DNA of 64,000 bases from Ignavibacteriota bacterium (GCA_016708125.1 JADJGF010000001.1:62001-126000), one strand, 5' to 3'; shown: positions 56,163 through 64,000, counted from the stretch's first letter. Made by a program: numbers and translations. The notes: generated from the sequence alone by a model not told the origin.

Positions 56163-57533
56163 TTATTTTCCTAAGAAATCTTTTAATTCAATTAAAGCAG
56201 AAGTTTTTTCTAACTCCGATATTTTTTGTTGTAAATCATATTTTGTAATTATTTCATTTATTTCTGTCTGCAAAAGTTTATTTCTCGAATCAAGATATTC
56301 CACAAAATTTATCATTCCTTCTTTATACTTTTTATCAACAATTCTAAAAGATATTTTCATACTATTAAGCATTTCTTGTGATGATTTTATTGATTTTTCC
56401 GCTAATTCATAATTTTTGTAACTCTGCAAAACTTGAAGCGAAATTTGTTTTTTTATTTCTTCAATTTGAGTTTCAACTTTTTTCTTTTCTAGTTCAGCTT
56501 GCTCACTTTTTGATGCATCTTGAAATCCGTTGAATAAATTCCAATGTAAAACCAAAGATGCCATCCAGTAATCATCTTTATCGGTGAATTTATAATCTTC
56601 TCCTTGAAAGCCGTAATCTGCGGCAAAAATTAGCGATGGAAAATAATTTGCGTTTGATATTGATTTTTTATTCTCATAAACATTTTCTAAAAAATTAAGC
56701 TGTAAAATTTCCTCTCTATTATTTATTGCGCTGGAATGTGTTAGATCAAAATTAAGTTGTGAATTTTTCGCAACTGAATTTGTGTCAAAAATAATTTCAC
56801 TTTCCAAAGGTTTGTTGAGAAGAAAATTAAAATATGATTGCGCCAACTCCCTATTATTATTGGCTTCCAGAAGTTTTTGCTCAATTTCAGATACTTCAGC
56901 TTTTGCACGATAAACAACATCAACGGTAATTTTATCATTTTTGTGCAGACTCTCGCAAACACGTAAATTTTCATTTACCAATTCTAAAGTATTTTCATAT
57001 ATTTTTTTTACACTCTCTGTCTTTAAAAAGTTATAATATGAGTTTTTAATTTGAGCAATTAATGAACGAATATAAATTTGTTTATCAAGTGAAGAAATTT
57101 CCGCAAGATTATCTTGAATTTTATAATTGAAAAATATTGCCGGTTGAATAATTGGCTGAACCAAACTTATTTTTGTTTCGTGTTCTTGTTCACGAAGAAA
57201 TGGAATATTTTCATTTTGAATATTTGTGGGAAATAAATTTTGCTGCATCAAATAATTTAAAGAAGCGTGAATGGGATTTACAATATTTCCAATCGGGAAA
57301 ATAATTTCGCGACCTCCGCCGGCTCTTGTGTATCTTGCGTTAATTCCTATTGATGGATAAAACATTCCTTCAGCTTCATTTAACGAGTTTAAACTTTTTT
57401 CAAGATCAAACTGTTTTTGCTTTAGTGCAAGATTATTTGCTAATCCAAATTTTACATAATTTTCAATCGTTTCGTTTTGAGGAAAAATTATTGACGAAAA
57501 AAAAAGAATTGTTAAAATTATTTTTACTTTCAT
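56163..57533 (-). CDS. TolC-family outer-membrane efflux protein
   Basis: 456 residues with a signal peptide ending near IIFPQ. The two OEP repeats are visible as long heptad-rich helices (SLNEAEGMFYPSIGINARYTRAGGG; NREEILQLNFLENVYENKKSISNANYFPSLIFAADYG; VQSYKNYELAEKSIKSS-type segment). It forms the outer-membrane duct of the efflux complex. First gene after tetR, with an operator-like palindrome in between; 50 bp ahead of the adaptor. Confidence 0.92.
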   Translation of the reverse strand: MKVKIILTILFFSSIIFPQNETIENYVKFGLANNLALKQKQFDLEKSLNSLNEAEGMFYPSIGINARYTRAGGGREIIFPIGNIVNPIHASLNYLMQQNLFPTNIQNENIPFLREQEHETKISLVQPIIQPAIFFNYKIQDNLAEISSLDKQIYIRSLIAQIKNSYYNFLKTESVKKIYENTLELVNENLRVCESLHKNDKITVDVVYRAKAEVSEIEQKLLEANNNRELAQSYFNFLLNKPLESEIIFDTNSVAKNSQLNFDLTHSSAINNREEILQLNFLENVYENKKSISNANYFPSLIFAADYGFQGEDYKFTDKDDYWMASLVLHWNLFNGFQDASKSEQAELEKKKVETQIEEIKKQISLQVLQSYKNYELAEKSIKSSQEMLNSMKISFRIVDKKYKEGMINFVEYLDSRNKLLQTEINEIITKYDLQQKISELEKTSALIELKDFLGK

Positions 57534-57559
57534 AAAACCTCACTAAACAATAATTATTA

Positions 57560-57576
57560 AATGACTGTAAGTCATT
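57560..57576. promoter_or_regulatory. TetR-type operator candidate between tetR and tolC
   Basis: The 17-bp palindrome AATGACTGTAAGTCATT has perfect 7-bp arms around GTA. A related site, TGACTATTAGTAA, lies ahead of tetR at 58250-58262. There is no T-run, so a terminator is unlikely. Confidence 0.6.
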
Positions 57577-57590
57577 ATTTAACAAAATTT

Positions 57591-58226
57591 TTATGCTTTT
57601 AATGCGTTATACGTAAATTCAAAAAAGTAGGAAATTAATTCTTCAGATGTGCAACTCATTTTATTGCACAAAATATCGCCTTTCAAAGTTACTAATTGCA
57701 AAACTCCAAGTGATTCTCCCCAAAGAATTAAAGCTGTTTTTTCCGGATCTAAATCTTTCCTTATTGAACCGTCATTCATTCCCTCAATTATAGTTTCGAC
57801 AAGAATTTTATTAGTTTCCATTTTTATTTTAAGAATATTTTCATCTTCCGAATCTGTTTCAATTTCCCTAACTTTTTGAGTTTCTTCAAACATTAAAGCA
57901 TTATAATAATTGGGGAAATCATAATAAAATTTTATATAAGCTTCACCAATTGCTTTAACTTTTAAGAGTCCGTTTGGTTGATTTTTAGTAAATTCAATAA
58001 ACATTTCCAACTGTTTTGAAATTCCCCTTTTTACAAAAACCTTAAACAATTCTTCTTTGCTCTTAAAATAAAGATACAAAGTACCTTTGCTCAATTCAGC
58101 TTCGGCAGCAATATCATCCATTGTTGTATTTGCAAAACCTTTTGAGAAAAATACTTTTTCCGCAGCAAGAATTATTTCTTGTCGGCGCTGCAATTTTTCT
58201 CTTTCTTTTCTTTCAGAAATTCCCAT
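57591..58226 (-). CDS. TetR-family transcriptional regulator of the efflux operon
   Basis: 211 residues. The helix-turn-helix is KGFANTTMDDIAAEAELSKGTLYLYFKSKEELFKVF at about 28-65; the rest is the variable ligand-binding domain. It is the first gene of a co-directional set tetR-tolC-adaptor-(S23)-RND, the usual arrangement of an autoregulated efflux repressor. Two related palindromes, at 57560 and 58250, are the likely binding sites. Confidence 0.92.
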   Translation of the reverse strand: MGISERKEREKLQRRQEIILAAEKVFFSKGFANTTMDDIAAEAELSKGTLYLYFKSKEELFKVFVKRGISKQLEMFIEFTKNQPNGLLKVKAIGEAYIKFYYDFPNYYNALMFEETQKVREIETDSEDENILKIKMETNKILVETIIEGMNDGSIRKDLDPEKTALILWGESLGVLQLVTLKGDILCNKMSCTSEELISYFFEFTYNALKA

Positions 58227-58249
58227 AAAATGAATTATATTATATTTAC

Positions 58250-58262
58250 TGACTATTAGTAA
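58250..58262. promoter_or_regulatory. TetR-type operator candidate ahead of tetR
   Basis: TGACTATTAGTAA shares the pattern TGACTnnnAGTMA with the palindrome at 57562-57574 and lies 24 bp upstream of the tetR start. It sits in the wider inverted repeat TTACT...AGTAA. Confidence 0.5.
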
Positions 58263-58295
58263 TTATTTTACGCAAAGTTAATTTTTTATTTTAAG

Positions 58296-58355
58296 TTTGT
58301 CAAGTTTTTATTGACAAAAGATAATTTACACATTATATTGCACACATAATATGTG
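58296..58355 (+). promoter_or_regulatory. Promoter and operator candidate of the VapBC-type pair
   Basis: -35 TTGACA (58311-58316), 17-bp spacer, -10 TATATT (58334-58339). The -35 lies in an 8-bp inverted repeat (TTTGTCAA...TTGACAAA, 58296-58318). The perfect 13-bp palindrome CACATAATATGTG (58343-58355) overlies the transcription start and is a likely antitoxin operator. Confidence 0.65.
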
Positions 58356-58365
58356 GAGAATAAAA

Positions 58366-58590
58366 ATGCCAAACTTAACTTTGTCATTTAATGAAGATTT
58401 ACTTAACAAAAGTAGAAAATATGCTGAAGAAAAAGGAATTTCTTTAAATAAGCTTATTAGAGAATTGCTTACAAAAACTGTTCAAAATGATTCAACAAAT
58501 TGGTTAGATGATTGTTTTAAAGTAATGGATAAAAGTTCAGCAAATTCATATGGTAAAAAATGGAACCGCGAGGATTTATATAATGAGTAA
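58366..58590 (+). CDS. VapB-type antitoxin candidate
   Basis: 74 residues. I chose the ATG at 58366 because GGAG lies seven bases upstream; an in-frame ATG at 58351 precedes that site. The sequence PNLTLSFNEDLLNKSRKYAEEKGISLNKLIRELL looks like a ribbon-helix-helix DNA-binding domain, followed by a tail (WLDDCFKVMDKSS) that would bind the toxin. It overlaps the PIN-domain gene by 8 bp. It should repress its own promoter with the toxin. Confidence 0.82.
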   Translation: MPNLTLSFNEDLLNKSRKYAEEKGISLNKLIRELLTKTVQNDSTNWLDDCFKVMDKSSANSYGKKWNREDLYNE

Positions 58591-58993
58591 AATTTTTATT
58601 GATACAAATATTTTAATATATTCTTTAAATAATAATGATGAAATTAAAAAAAATTCCGCGAGAAATATTTTGAAAAATTTAATTAAAAATCATCAATTAG
58701 TAATTTCTACTCAAGTTATTCAAGAGTTTTATGTAACTGCAACAAAAAAGTTAAATGTCGACGCAATAATTACAAAAAGTATAATTAATTCATTTCAGAA
58801 TTTTGAAATTGTTACAGTTAATTATGATTTGATTAACAATGCAATTGATTGCAGTATTCTAAATATGTTATCTTTTTGGGATTCTCTAATTATAGTTTCA
58901 GCACAATTTTCAAAATGCTCGGAAATTTATACGGAAGATTTGAATTTGGGACAAAACATTTTGGGAGTAAAAATTATAAATCCATTCAAATAA
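58583..58993 (+). CDS. vapC: PIN-domain ribonuclease toxin, VapC type
   Basis: 136 residues from the ATG that overlaps the antitoxin end. PIN acidic residues are in KIFIDTNILIYSL, QVIQEFYVTATKK, SFWDSLIIVSAQ and SEIYTEDLNLGQ. VapC toxins cut specific tRNAs or rRNA with Mg. It converges with the fructosamine kinase gene, with only 30 bp between stops and no clear terminator. Confidence 0.88.
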   Translation: MSKIFIDTNILIYSLNNNDEIKKNSARNILKNLIKNHQLVISTQVIQEFYVTATKKLNVDAIITKSIINSFQNFEIVTVNYDLINNAIDCSILNMLSFWDSLIIVSAQFSKCSEIYTEDLNLGQNILGVKIINPFK

Positions 58994-59023
58994 AAATTAA
59001 CATTTCATTTGTTCATTTAATTT

Positions 59024-59872
59024 CTACAAAATTCTATAACTTTTTATTAATTCCAAACATTGCGAATAATAGCCCATTCCAAAAAGATTAAGATGATTTA
59101 AGATATGATAAAGTTTGTAAATATTTTCTCTATAACTCCAATTTTCAGCAAGCGGAAATTCTTCATTGTAAGCAGAATAAAAAGTTGAATCAAATCCGCC
59201 GAATAATTTTGTCATTGCCAAATCTGCTTCTCTATTTCCATAATAAATTGCGGGATCTATCAAACATGGATTTCCGTTTTCATCAGAAATATAATTTCCG
59301 CTCCATAAATCGCCATGAAGCAAAGAAGGAATATTTTCACTTCCTTCTAAAATTTTGTAAATATTTTTTTCGATTTTTGAAAACTCATTTTGCAATTCTA
59401 ATTTTACGAATTCATTTTGTTCAGCAAGATTAAATTGAAATTTTAATCTTTTTTCGAAATAAAATTCTATCCAATTTTCACATTTCGGTAAGTTTTTTTG
59501 AGGAGTAGAACCGCAGAAATTATCTTCATAAAATCCAAATTTATTAGAAGTGAATTTATGCATTTGTGCAAATTGTCTTCCAAAAATTTCACTAAAATTT
59601 TTCACTTTAGATTTTTGTTCAACATATTCCAAAACTAAAATTTCTTCATCTACAAAAATTACATTTGGAACTCGAATTGTCTTGGATTTAGCAATTTCAT
59701 TTAATCCATTTGCTTCAGCAAAATTTATTTTTGGGTTGGAATAATTTTTAACAAAATATTTTTTACCATTTTCAGTTTTAATAATTTTGGAATCAGCAAT
59801 ACAACCACCGCCAACATTTTGTGAGGAAATAATTTTTTCTTGAAGAAAATTTTCTAAATTATTTTTCCACAT
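59024..59872 (-). CDS. Fructosamine kinase family protein
   Basis: 282 residues with the kinase-like fold of ketosamine 3-kinases: GGCIADSKIIKTENGKKYFVK, EANGLNEIAKSKTIRVP, the catalytic loop LLHGDLWSGNYISDENG and the metal site CLIDPAIYYGNREADLAM. It phosphorylates sugar adducts on amines to help remove glycation. Cytoplasmic. It is 55 bp downstream of the phosphatase gene on the same strand; these two families are sometimes neighbours. Confidence 0.9.
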   Translation of the reverse strand: MWKNNLENFLQEKIISSQNVGGGCIADSKIIKTENGKKYFVKNYSNPKINFAEANGLNEIAKSKTIRVPNVIFVDEEILVLEYVEQKSKVKNFSEIFGRQFAQMHKFTSNKFGFYEDNFCGSTPQKNLPKCENWIEFYFEKRLKFQFNLAEQNEFVKLELQNEFSKIEKNIYKILEGSENIPSLLHGDLWSGNYISDENGNPCLIDPAIYYGNREADLAMTKLFGGFDSTFYSAYNEEFPLAENWSYRENIYKLYHILNHLNLFGMGYYSQCLELIKSYRIL

Positions 59873-59927
59873 TTTTTAAATAAAATTTAAAAGTTGAATA
59901 AGGAAATTTAAAAAGATGACATCTTTA

Positions 59928-60422
59928 TTAATTACTTATTTTTTTCACAAGATTGTGATCAGAAATAATTTTGTTTAACAAACCATAGCATGAATCTTCT
60001 AAAATATCCAAAACTAATTCAAAACCTTCCGGACCGCTATAATAAGGATCGGGAACTTCATTATATTTATTTTCAGAAGAGAAATTTGTCATCATAAATA
60101 TTTTTTTCGCAAATTTTTTTTCAGTATCGAGCGAAAGCAAATTCCTAAAATTATCTTTATCCATAGCAATTATATAATCAAAATTCTCAAAATCAATATT
60201 TCTAAATTTGCGTGCAATACTTGTAATTCTGTAACCGCGTTTTATTGCATGGCGTTTCATTCGCGCATCAGCTTGTTCACCTTCATGATAGGCTATTGTT
60301 CCGGCAGAATCACATTGAATTTCATTTTCTAATCCGGCTTTCTTAACAAATTTATTCATAACTGCTTCGCCGCTTGGCGATCTGCAAATATTTCCCATAC
60401 AAACAAAAATTACTTTTATCAT
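59928..60422 (-). CDS. Low-molecular-weight protein-tyrosine phosphatase
   Basis: About 164 residues. The P-loop CMGNICRS gives nucleophile Cys8 and Arg14 from my chosen start, and the general acid Asp is in VPDPYYSG. I chose the ATG at 60422, with AAGGG just upstream; the longer frame would need TTG at 60449. In bacteria such enzymes act on phosphotyrosine proteins, arsenate or phosphoarginine; nothing here tells which. Confidence 0.92.
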   Translation of the reverse strand: MIKVIFVCMGNICRSPSGEAVMNKFVKKAGLENEIQCDSAGTIAYHEGEQADARMKRHAIKRGYRITSIARKFRNIDFENFDYIIAMDKDNFRNLLSLDTEKKFAKKIFMMTNFSSENKYNEVPDPYYSGPEGFELVLDILEDSCYGLLNKIISDHNLVKKISN

Positions 60423-60434
60423 TTTTCCCTTATT

Positions 60435-60469
60435 TTTTACTAAATACAATTAAAATAGTTTTAGTAAAA
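60435..60469. repeat. Inverted repeat in the phosphatase/recQ divergent region
   Basis: Ten-base arms TTTTACTAAA and TTTAGTAAAA are separated by 15 bases. Could be a regulatory site for the phosphatase gene. The halves look like those of the LacI-type operator, but the spacing is wrong. Confidence 0.35.
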
Positions 60470-60661
60470 CTCAAAAAATATTATGTATATTATTTTTATT
60501 TTACATTTATAAATTACAATTACGATTTGTAAATTCCCAATCCAGAATTGAGCTAAATTGTTATTTCAACAAATTCCGCAAATTAGAATTACGTTTTAAG
60601 AAATTTCATCTAAATAATTATCTTTAGTTAAATAAAAAATATTATTAGGAAAATATTTTGT

Positions 60662-62104
60662 ATGGATAAAGCTTTATCAATTCTTCAAGAAAAATTTGGA
60701 CATAAAAGTTTTAGAGGGCAGCAAGAAAAAATAATTAACGAGCTTGTTGTTAATAAAAATAATTGCTTGGTTTTAATGCCAACCGGCGCCGGAAAATCTA
60801 TTTGTTATCAAATTCCGGCATTATTGTTTGATAGTGGGACGATTGTAATTAGTCCATTGATTGCCTTGATGCAAGATCAAGTTGATGCATTAAAAGCAAA
60901 AGGTATTTCCGGTGAATTTATTAATTCTACCTTAAACCCAAATGATAGAGAAAAACGCTTAAGCGATTTTATAAACGGCAAAATTAAATTTTTATACGTT
61001 ACGCCGGAAAGATTTAGAAAAAAAGATTTTGCTGAAAAAATTAAATCAGCGAAAATTTCTTTGCTTGCAATTGATGAAGCCCATTGTATTTCTGAATGGG
61101 GACACGATTTTAGACCAGACTATTCAAGGATTTCAGAATTCAGAGAATTGCTTGGCAATCCGCTCACAATTGCTTTAACCGCAACTGCAACAATAGAAGT
61201 TCAAAAAGATATTATTGCAAAACTTGGTTTGAAGAATGATCAAATAAAATTATTTCATCAAGGAATTCAACGACCAAATCTTAGGCTTGAAACTGAAGAT
61301 GTTTATGATGAAAATGAAACAATGGTTCAAATAGAAAATGTAATTCAAAAATATAAAGGTTCCGGAATTATATATTTTGCTTTAATAAAAAAATTAGAAA
61401 GATACTCGCAACTTTTAAATGATAGAAAAATCCCGCATACAATTTATCATGGAAAACTTGAAGCAAAAAAACGAAAACAAATTCAGCAAGAATTTATTTC
61501 CGGAAATCAAAAAATTATTCTCGCAACAAATGCCTTTGGGATGGGAATTGACAAACCGGATATAAGATTCGTAATTCATGCGGAAATTCCCTCTTCAATT
61601 GAATCTTATTATCAAGAAATTGGTCGAGCCGGTAGAGATGGTAAAGACTCTTTGTGCAAATTATTATATAATCAAAGCGATCTTTACACTCAAATGGAGT
61701 TTATTAAATGGGCAAATCCAAATGCCGATTATTACGAAAATATTTACAATTTGATTAGAGAAGATATCAGCAGAGTAAATGGATTTGGTATTGAATTTTT
61801 AAGAGAACGAATGAGTGATAGAGATAAAAATGATTTTAGAGTTGAAACCGTTCTCGCAATGCTGGATAGATATGGAGTTACCGAAGGCTCCTTAGAAAAT
61901 AGTAATCTTTCTCTGCAAACAGATCTTCCGGAAGAATTGTGTAACGATGAAAGTTTAAAAGAAAAGTTAATGAACGACAACAAAAAATTATTAGCGGTTG
62001 TAAATTATTTCAAAACAAAATCATGCAGAAGAATTTATATTTCAGAATACTTTGGATTTTTTGATCAACCACCTTGCCATAATTGTGATAATTGTATTGA
62101 ATAA
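60662..62104 (+). CDS. recQ: Short RecQ-family DNA helicase
   Basis: 480 residues. Superfamily 2 motifs: FRGQQEKIINELV, LMPTGAGKSICYQ (Walker A), LLAIDEAHCISEWGHDFRPDY, ALTATAT, ATNAFGMGIDKPDIRFVIHAEIPSSIESYYQEIGRAGRDG. The zinc site is at the C-terminus: YFKTKSCRRIYISEYFG with CHNCDNC. It stops there, so it lacks the winged-helix and HRDC domains of the ~600-residue E. coli enzyme. It unwinds DNA in repair and restart. Complete frame, no sign of truncation by mutation. Confidence 0.93.
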   Translation: MDKALSILQEKFGHKSFRGQQEKIINELVVNKNNCLVLMPTGAGKSICYQIPALLFDSGTIVISPLIALMQDQVDALKAKGISGEFINSTLNPNDREKRLSDFINGKIKFLYVTPERFRKKDFAEKIKSAKISLLAIDEAHCISEWGHDFRPDYSRISEFRELLGNPLTIALTATATIEVQKDIIAKLGLKNDQIKLFHQGIQRPNLRLETEDVYDENETMVQIENVIQKYKGSGIIYFALIKKLERYSQLLNDRKIPHTIYHGKLEAKKRKQIQQEFISGNQKIILATNAFGMGIDKPDIRFVIHAEIPSSIESYYQEIGRAGRDGKDSLCKLLYNQSDLYTQMEFIKWANPNADYYENIYNLIREDISRVNGFGIEFLRERMSDRDKNDFRVETVLAMLDRYGVTEGSLENSNLSLQTDLPEELCNDESLKEKLMNDNKKLLAVVNYFKTKSCRRIYISEYFGFFDQPPCHNCDNCIE

Positions 62105-62152
62105 AATTTATGTATAAATTTCAATATCATAAAGTAAAATAGTGAAATTATA

Positions 62153-62596
62153 ATGGCGAAGAATTACAATGAACCAATGCACACAGCTGAACATATTTTA
62201 AATCAAACGATGGTGAGAATGTTCAATAAAGGTAGGTCTTTCAGCGCACATCTTGAAAGAAAAAAATCCAAATGCGATTACCACTTTGATAGAAATTTAT
62301 CAGATATTGAAATTACAGAAATTGAGGAAAAGGTAAATAATATTATAAAAATGGATTTAGATATAACTGAAGAAATTATTGATTTCGCAGAAGCTGAACA
62401 AAAATATAATCTTCAAAAGTTGCCGAATGATGTTACCGAAAAAGTAAGGATAATAAAAGTCGGTGATTACGATGCGTGTCCGTGTATTGGTCAACATGTA
62501 AGCAATACAAGTGAAATTGGAAGATTTAAAATTATTTCCACAAGTTTTGAAAATGATATTTTACGTTTAAGATTTAAATTGGAAGAAACAAACTAA
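62153..62596 (+). CDS. AlaX-like alanyl-tRNA editing domain protein
   Basis: 147 residues. The zinc motif HTAEHILNQTM near the N-terminus and CPCIGQHVSNTSEIG near the C-terminus are those of the second-additional-domain fold shared by AlaRS/ThrRS editing domains. Free-standing members hydrolyse mischarged tRNA; this one is shorter than typical AlaX, so specificity is open. It lies 48 bp after recQ and 10 bp before the YciI-like gene. Confidence 0.85.
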   Translation: MAKNYNEPMHTAEHILNQTMVRMFNKGRSFSAHLERKKSKCDYHFDRNLSDIEITEIEEKVNNIIKMDLDITEEIIDFAEAEQKYNLQKLPNDVTEKVRIIKVGDYDACPCIGQHVSNTSEIGRFKIISTSFENDILRLRFKLEETN

Positions 62597-62606
62597 AGGA
62601 GTTAAA

Positions 62607-63077
62607 ATGAAAATCATTATAAATATATTTTTTCTCGCAATAATTTTATTTATAAATTCTTTCTCACAATCAAATTCCGAAGAAGTTTTCGACAGCTTAA
62701 AAGCAAAGAAATACGGAGCTGATGACTACGGAATGAAAACTTACGTTATGGCATTTTTAAAAAAAGGTCCAAATAGAAATTTAGATTCTGCAAAATCTGC
62801 CGAGTTGCAAATGGCTCATTTACAAAATATTTTCAGATTAGCAGACGAAGGAAAATTAGTATTAGCTGGTCCTTTTTTTGGCGATGGCGAAATTAGAGGA
62901 ATTTACATTTTTGATGTAACCACAGTTGAAGACGCAAAAAAATTAACCGAAACCGATCCGGCAATTCAACAAGGAAGTTTGGTTATGGAATTAATTCCTT
63001 GGTATGGAAGCGCAGCATTAATGGAAGTAAATCAGATTAGCAAAACTTTAACAAAAAAATCAATCTTAGGAAATTAG
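62607..63077 (+). CDS. Exported YciI-like protein
   Basis: 156 residues with a signal peptide ending near INSFSQ. The rest is a dimeric ferredoxin-like YciI/YCII-related domain: KTYVMAFLKKGPNR, QMAHLQNIFRLADEGKLVLAGPF, IRGIYIFDVTTVEDAKKLTETDPAIQQG. Function of exported members is unknown. AAAGGAG stands six bases before the ATG. Confidence 0.85.
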   Translation: MKIIINIFFLAIILFINSFSQSNSEEVFDSLKAKKYGADDYGMKTYVMAFLKKGPNRNLDSAKSAELQMAHLQNIFRLADEGKLVLAGPFFGDGEIRGIYIFDVTTVEDAKKLTETDPAIQQGSLVMELIPWYGSAALMEVNQISKTLTKKSILGN

Positions 63078-63129
63078 ATAATGAATTATATTTCAAAATT
63101 TTTATTTCTTATAAGATTTCTAAATTATT

Positions 63130-63202
63130 CAAAATGTCATTCCCGTGAAAACGGGAATCTATTGAATTTTTTCTGGATTCCCACTTGCGTGGGAATGACA
63201 AG
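63130..63202. repeat. 73-bp palindromic repeat, copy B
   Basis: The reverse complement of 4390-4462 with three mismatches. It contains hairpins CATTCCCGTGAAAACGGGAATC and GGATTCCCACTTGCGTGGGAATG. It is translated in the longest rlpA frame (CHSRENGNLLN, FWIPTCVGMT) and supplies an in-frame ATG at 63195. Confidence 0.88.
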
Positions 63203-63860
63203 CAAGATTAATTCAATATTTCACAAGTTTCTGATTATAATAATTTCACTTTATATAATTTCGTGTTCAAGTTCAAAAGAGTTTTCAGAGTTTAGAGATG
63301 TCGAAGGAATTTTAATTGAAGACGGAATTGCAAGTTGGTATGGAAAAGAATTTCATGGAAAATCTACAGCAAATGGTGAAACTTATGACAAAAATGATTT
63401 CACCGCTGCACACAGAACTTTACCGTTTGGCAGTATAGTTCGAGTTACAAATTCTGAAAATAATAAATCTGTTATTGTAAGAATAAATGACCGTGGACCT
63501 TTTGCAAAAAATAGAATAATTGATTTATCTCAAAAAGCTGCGCAGAAAATTGAAATGATAAGTTCCGGTTCCGCAAAAGTGGAATTAAGATTGCTTAGTA
63601 AAAGCAGCAATTCTAAAATGCCAAATGATTTAAAAGTTCCGAATTATTCTGTGCAAGTTGGTTCATTCAAAAATAAAAATGAAGCATTAAAAGTAAGCTC
63701 AGAAATTGAAAACTCGCGCGTTGAAGAAGCGTTTGTAAATGGTGAAAAATATTTTAGAATTTATGTTGGATTGTTTACAAATAAAGATGAAGCTTCCAAA
63801 TTAAAAGATGAACTAATGAATAATGGAATTGATGGATTTGTTAAACAAATTGAAAATTAA
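63195..63860 (+). CDS. rlpA: RlpA-type lipoprotein with SPOR domain
   Basis: About 221 residues from the ATG at 63195. The lipoprotein signal is IIIISLYIISCSSS. The double-psi beta-barrel has GIASWYGKEFHGKSTANGE, FTAAHRTLPFGSIVRVTN, VRINDRGPF and RIIDLSQKAAQKI; the SPOR domain begins YSVQVGSFKNKNEAL. RlpA proteins cut or bind denuded peptidoglycan at division sites. An in-frame ATG at 63081, 4 bp after the previous stop, gives a 38-residue extension partly encoded by the palindromic repeat; with it the lipobox would be too far from the N-terminus, so I prefer 63195. Confidence 0.85.
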   Translation: MTSKINSIFHKFLIIIISLYIISCSSSKEFSEFRDVEGILIEDGIASWYGKEFHGKSTANGETYDKNDFTAAHRTLPFGSIVRVTNSENNKSVIVRINDRGPFAKNRIIDLSQKAAQKIEMISSGSAKVELRLLSKSSNSKMPNDLKVPNYSVQVGSFKNKNEALKVSSEIENSRVEEAFVNGEKYFRIYVGLFTNKDEASKLKDELMNNGIDGFVKQIEN

Positions 63861-63884
63861 AAAGCCCAAATAAAATTGGGCTTC
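63861..63884 (-). terminator. Terminator hairpin between rlpA and the edge gene
   Basis: A perfect 8-bp stem AAGCCCAA/TTGGGCTT with a 6-base loop (63862-63883). On the minus strand it is followed by TTTTTAATTT, so it best serves the gene at the right edge; it may also end rlpA transcripts. Confidence 0.8.
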
Positions 63885-63911
63885 GCAAAACATAACAAAT
63901 CTATAAAATTA

Positions 63912-64000
63912 TCATTTAACTTTCAATTCGCCGGATTTAATTTTCTCATAGTTATCAACAAATTCACTTTTCGATGAATAACATGAATGTTGACTTCCGC
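63912..64000 (-). CDS. C-terminal end of an unidentified protein
   Basis: The minus strand has an open frame from the edge ending at TGA 63912-63914, reading GSQHSCYSS, FVDNYEKIKSGELKVK. A terminator follows directly, which supports a real gene end. Too little is visible to name it. Confidence 0.55.
   Translation of the reverse strand, partial: GSQHSCYSSKSEFVDNYEKIKSGELKVK

Noticed and set aside
57560..57576. Palindrome as terminator of tetR
   Set aside because: The stem is short and no T-run follows on either strand; operator is the better reading.
60435..60469. Inverted repeat as a fourth LacI-type operator
   Set aside because: The halves match ACTAAA/TTTAGT but are 15 bases apart with no central CG, and the genes there are unrelated.
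1..64000. tRNA, rRNA, CRISPR array or IS element
   Set aside because: All gaps were read on both strands; no cloverleaf, spaced repeats, transposase frame or terminal repeats were seen.

Overview
The window is about 70% A+T. It most resembles a member of the Ignavibacteria (the Ignavibacteriota/Chlorobiota side of the Bacteroidetes-Chlorobi group). The best marker is the C-terminal sorting tail of the beta-helix protein at 29.3-31.0 kb (NYPNPFNP...ILGQQV...GLYIYQL...KKMML), the type IX secretion signature abundant in that lineage. A TonB receptor with a carboxypeptidase-regulatory-like N-terminus and many lipoprotein signals agree. No rRNA, tRNA, CRISPR array or insertion sequence was found.

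Region 1 (1-43.9 kb, nearly all minus strand) is a large plant cell-wall polysaccharide locus. In transcription order from the right it holds: a frameshifted L-rhamnose mutarotase; an alpha/beta-hydrolase esterase; a dead acetylesterase/sulfatase chimera; a lyase-like protein with a Tat-like N-terminus; a GH105 unsaturated glucuronyl hydrolase; a 930-residue (alpha/alpha)6 glycosidase; an MFS sugar porter; a TonB receptor; a T9SS-sorted beta-helix protein; a secreted GH28; a LacI-family regulator; a GH92; a myo-inositol operon (iolB-C-D-A-E-G); a GH28 without signal peptide; a sodium-solute symporter; a GH51; a dead GH27; a GH127; an aldose epimerase; an aldo/keto reductase; a zinc alcohol dehydrogenase; a GH29; and a GH2 that runs off the left edge. 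A GH106-like lipoprotein lies further right at 46.4-49.5 kb. The enzyme set points to pectin (homogalacturonan, rhamnogalacturonan with arabinan/galactan side chains) plus myo-inositol.

Three promoters in this region share one layout: a -35 box, 17 bp, a -10 box, and directly abutting it a 16-bp palindrome centred on CG (ACTAAAACGTTTTAGT or close variants). They lie ahead of GH92-iol, the TonB receptor, and the lyase-GH105 genes. The LacI-type protein encoded in the locus is the obvious candidate repressor, which would make this one regulon. Three genes are visibly decayed (GH27, acetylesterase/sulfatase, rhaM).

Region 2 (44.2-46.3 kb, plus strand) is one unrecognised 700-residue protein. 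It looks like a Lon-type Ser/Lys protease domain, a membrane segment and an FG-GAP-like C-terminal region.

Region 3 (49.6-64 kb) is mostly ordinary chromosome: a PabB-PabC fusion; a TetR-controlled RND efflux operon (TolC, adaptor, permease) split by an S23-type four-helix-bundle cassette with degenerate flanking repeats; a VapBC-type toxin-antitoxin pair; fructosamine kinase; low-molecular-weight phosphatase; a short RecQ; an AlaX-like protein; a secreted YciI-like protein; and an RlpA lipoprotein. Two copies of a 73-bp palindromic repeat lie 59 kb apart, and one of them forms the 5' end of the rlpA reading frame.
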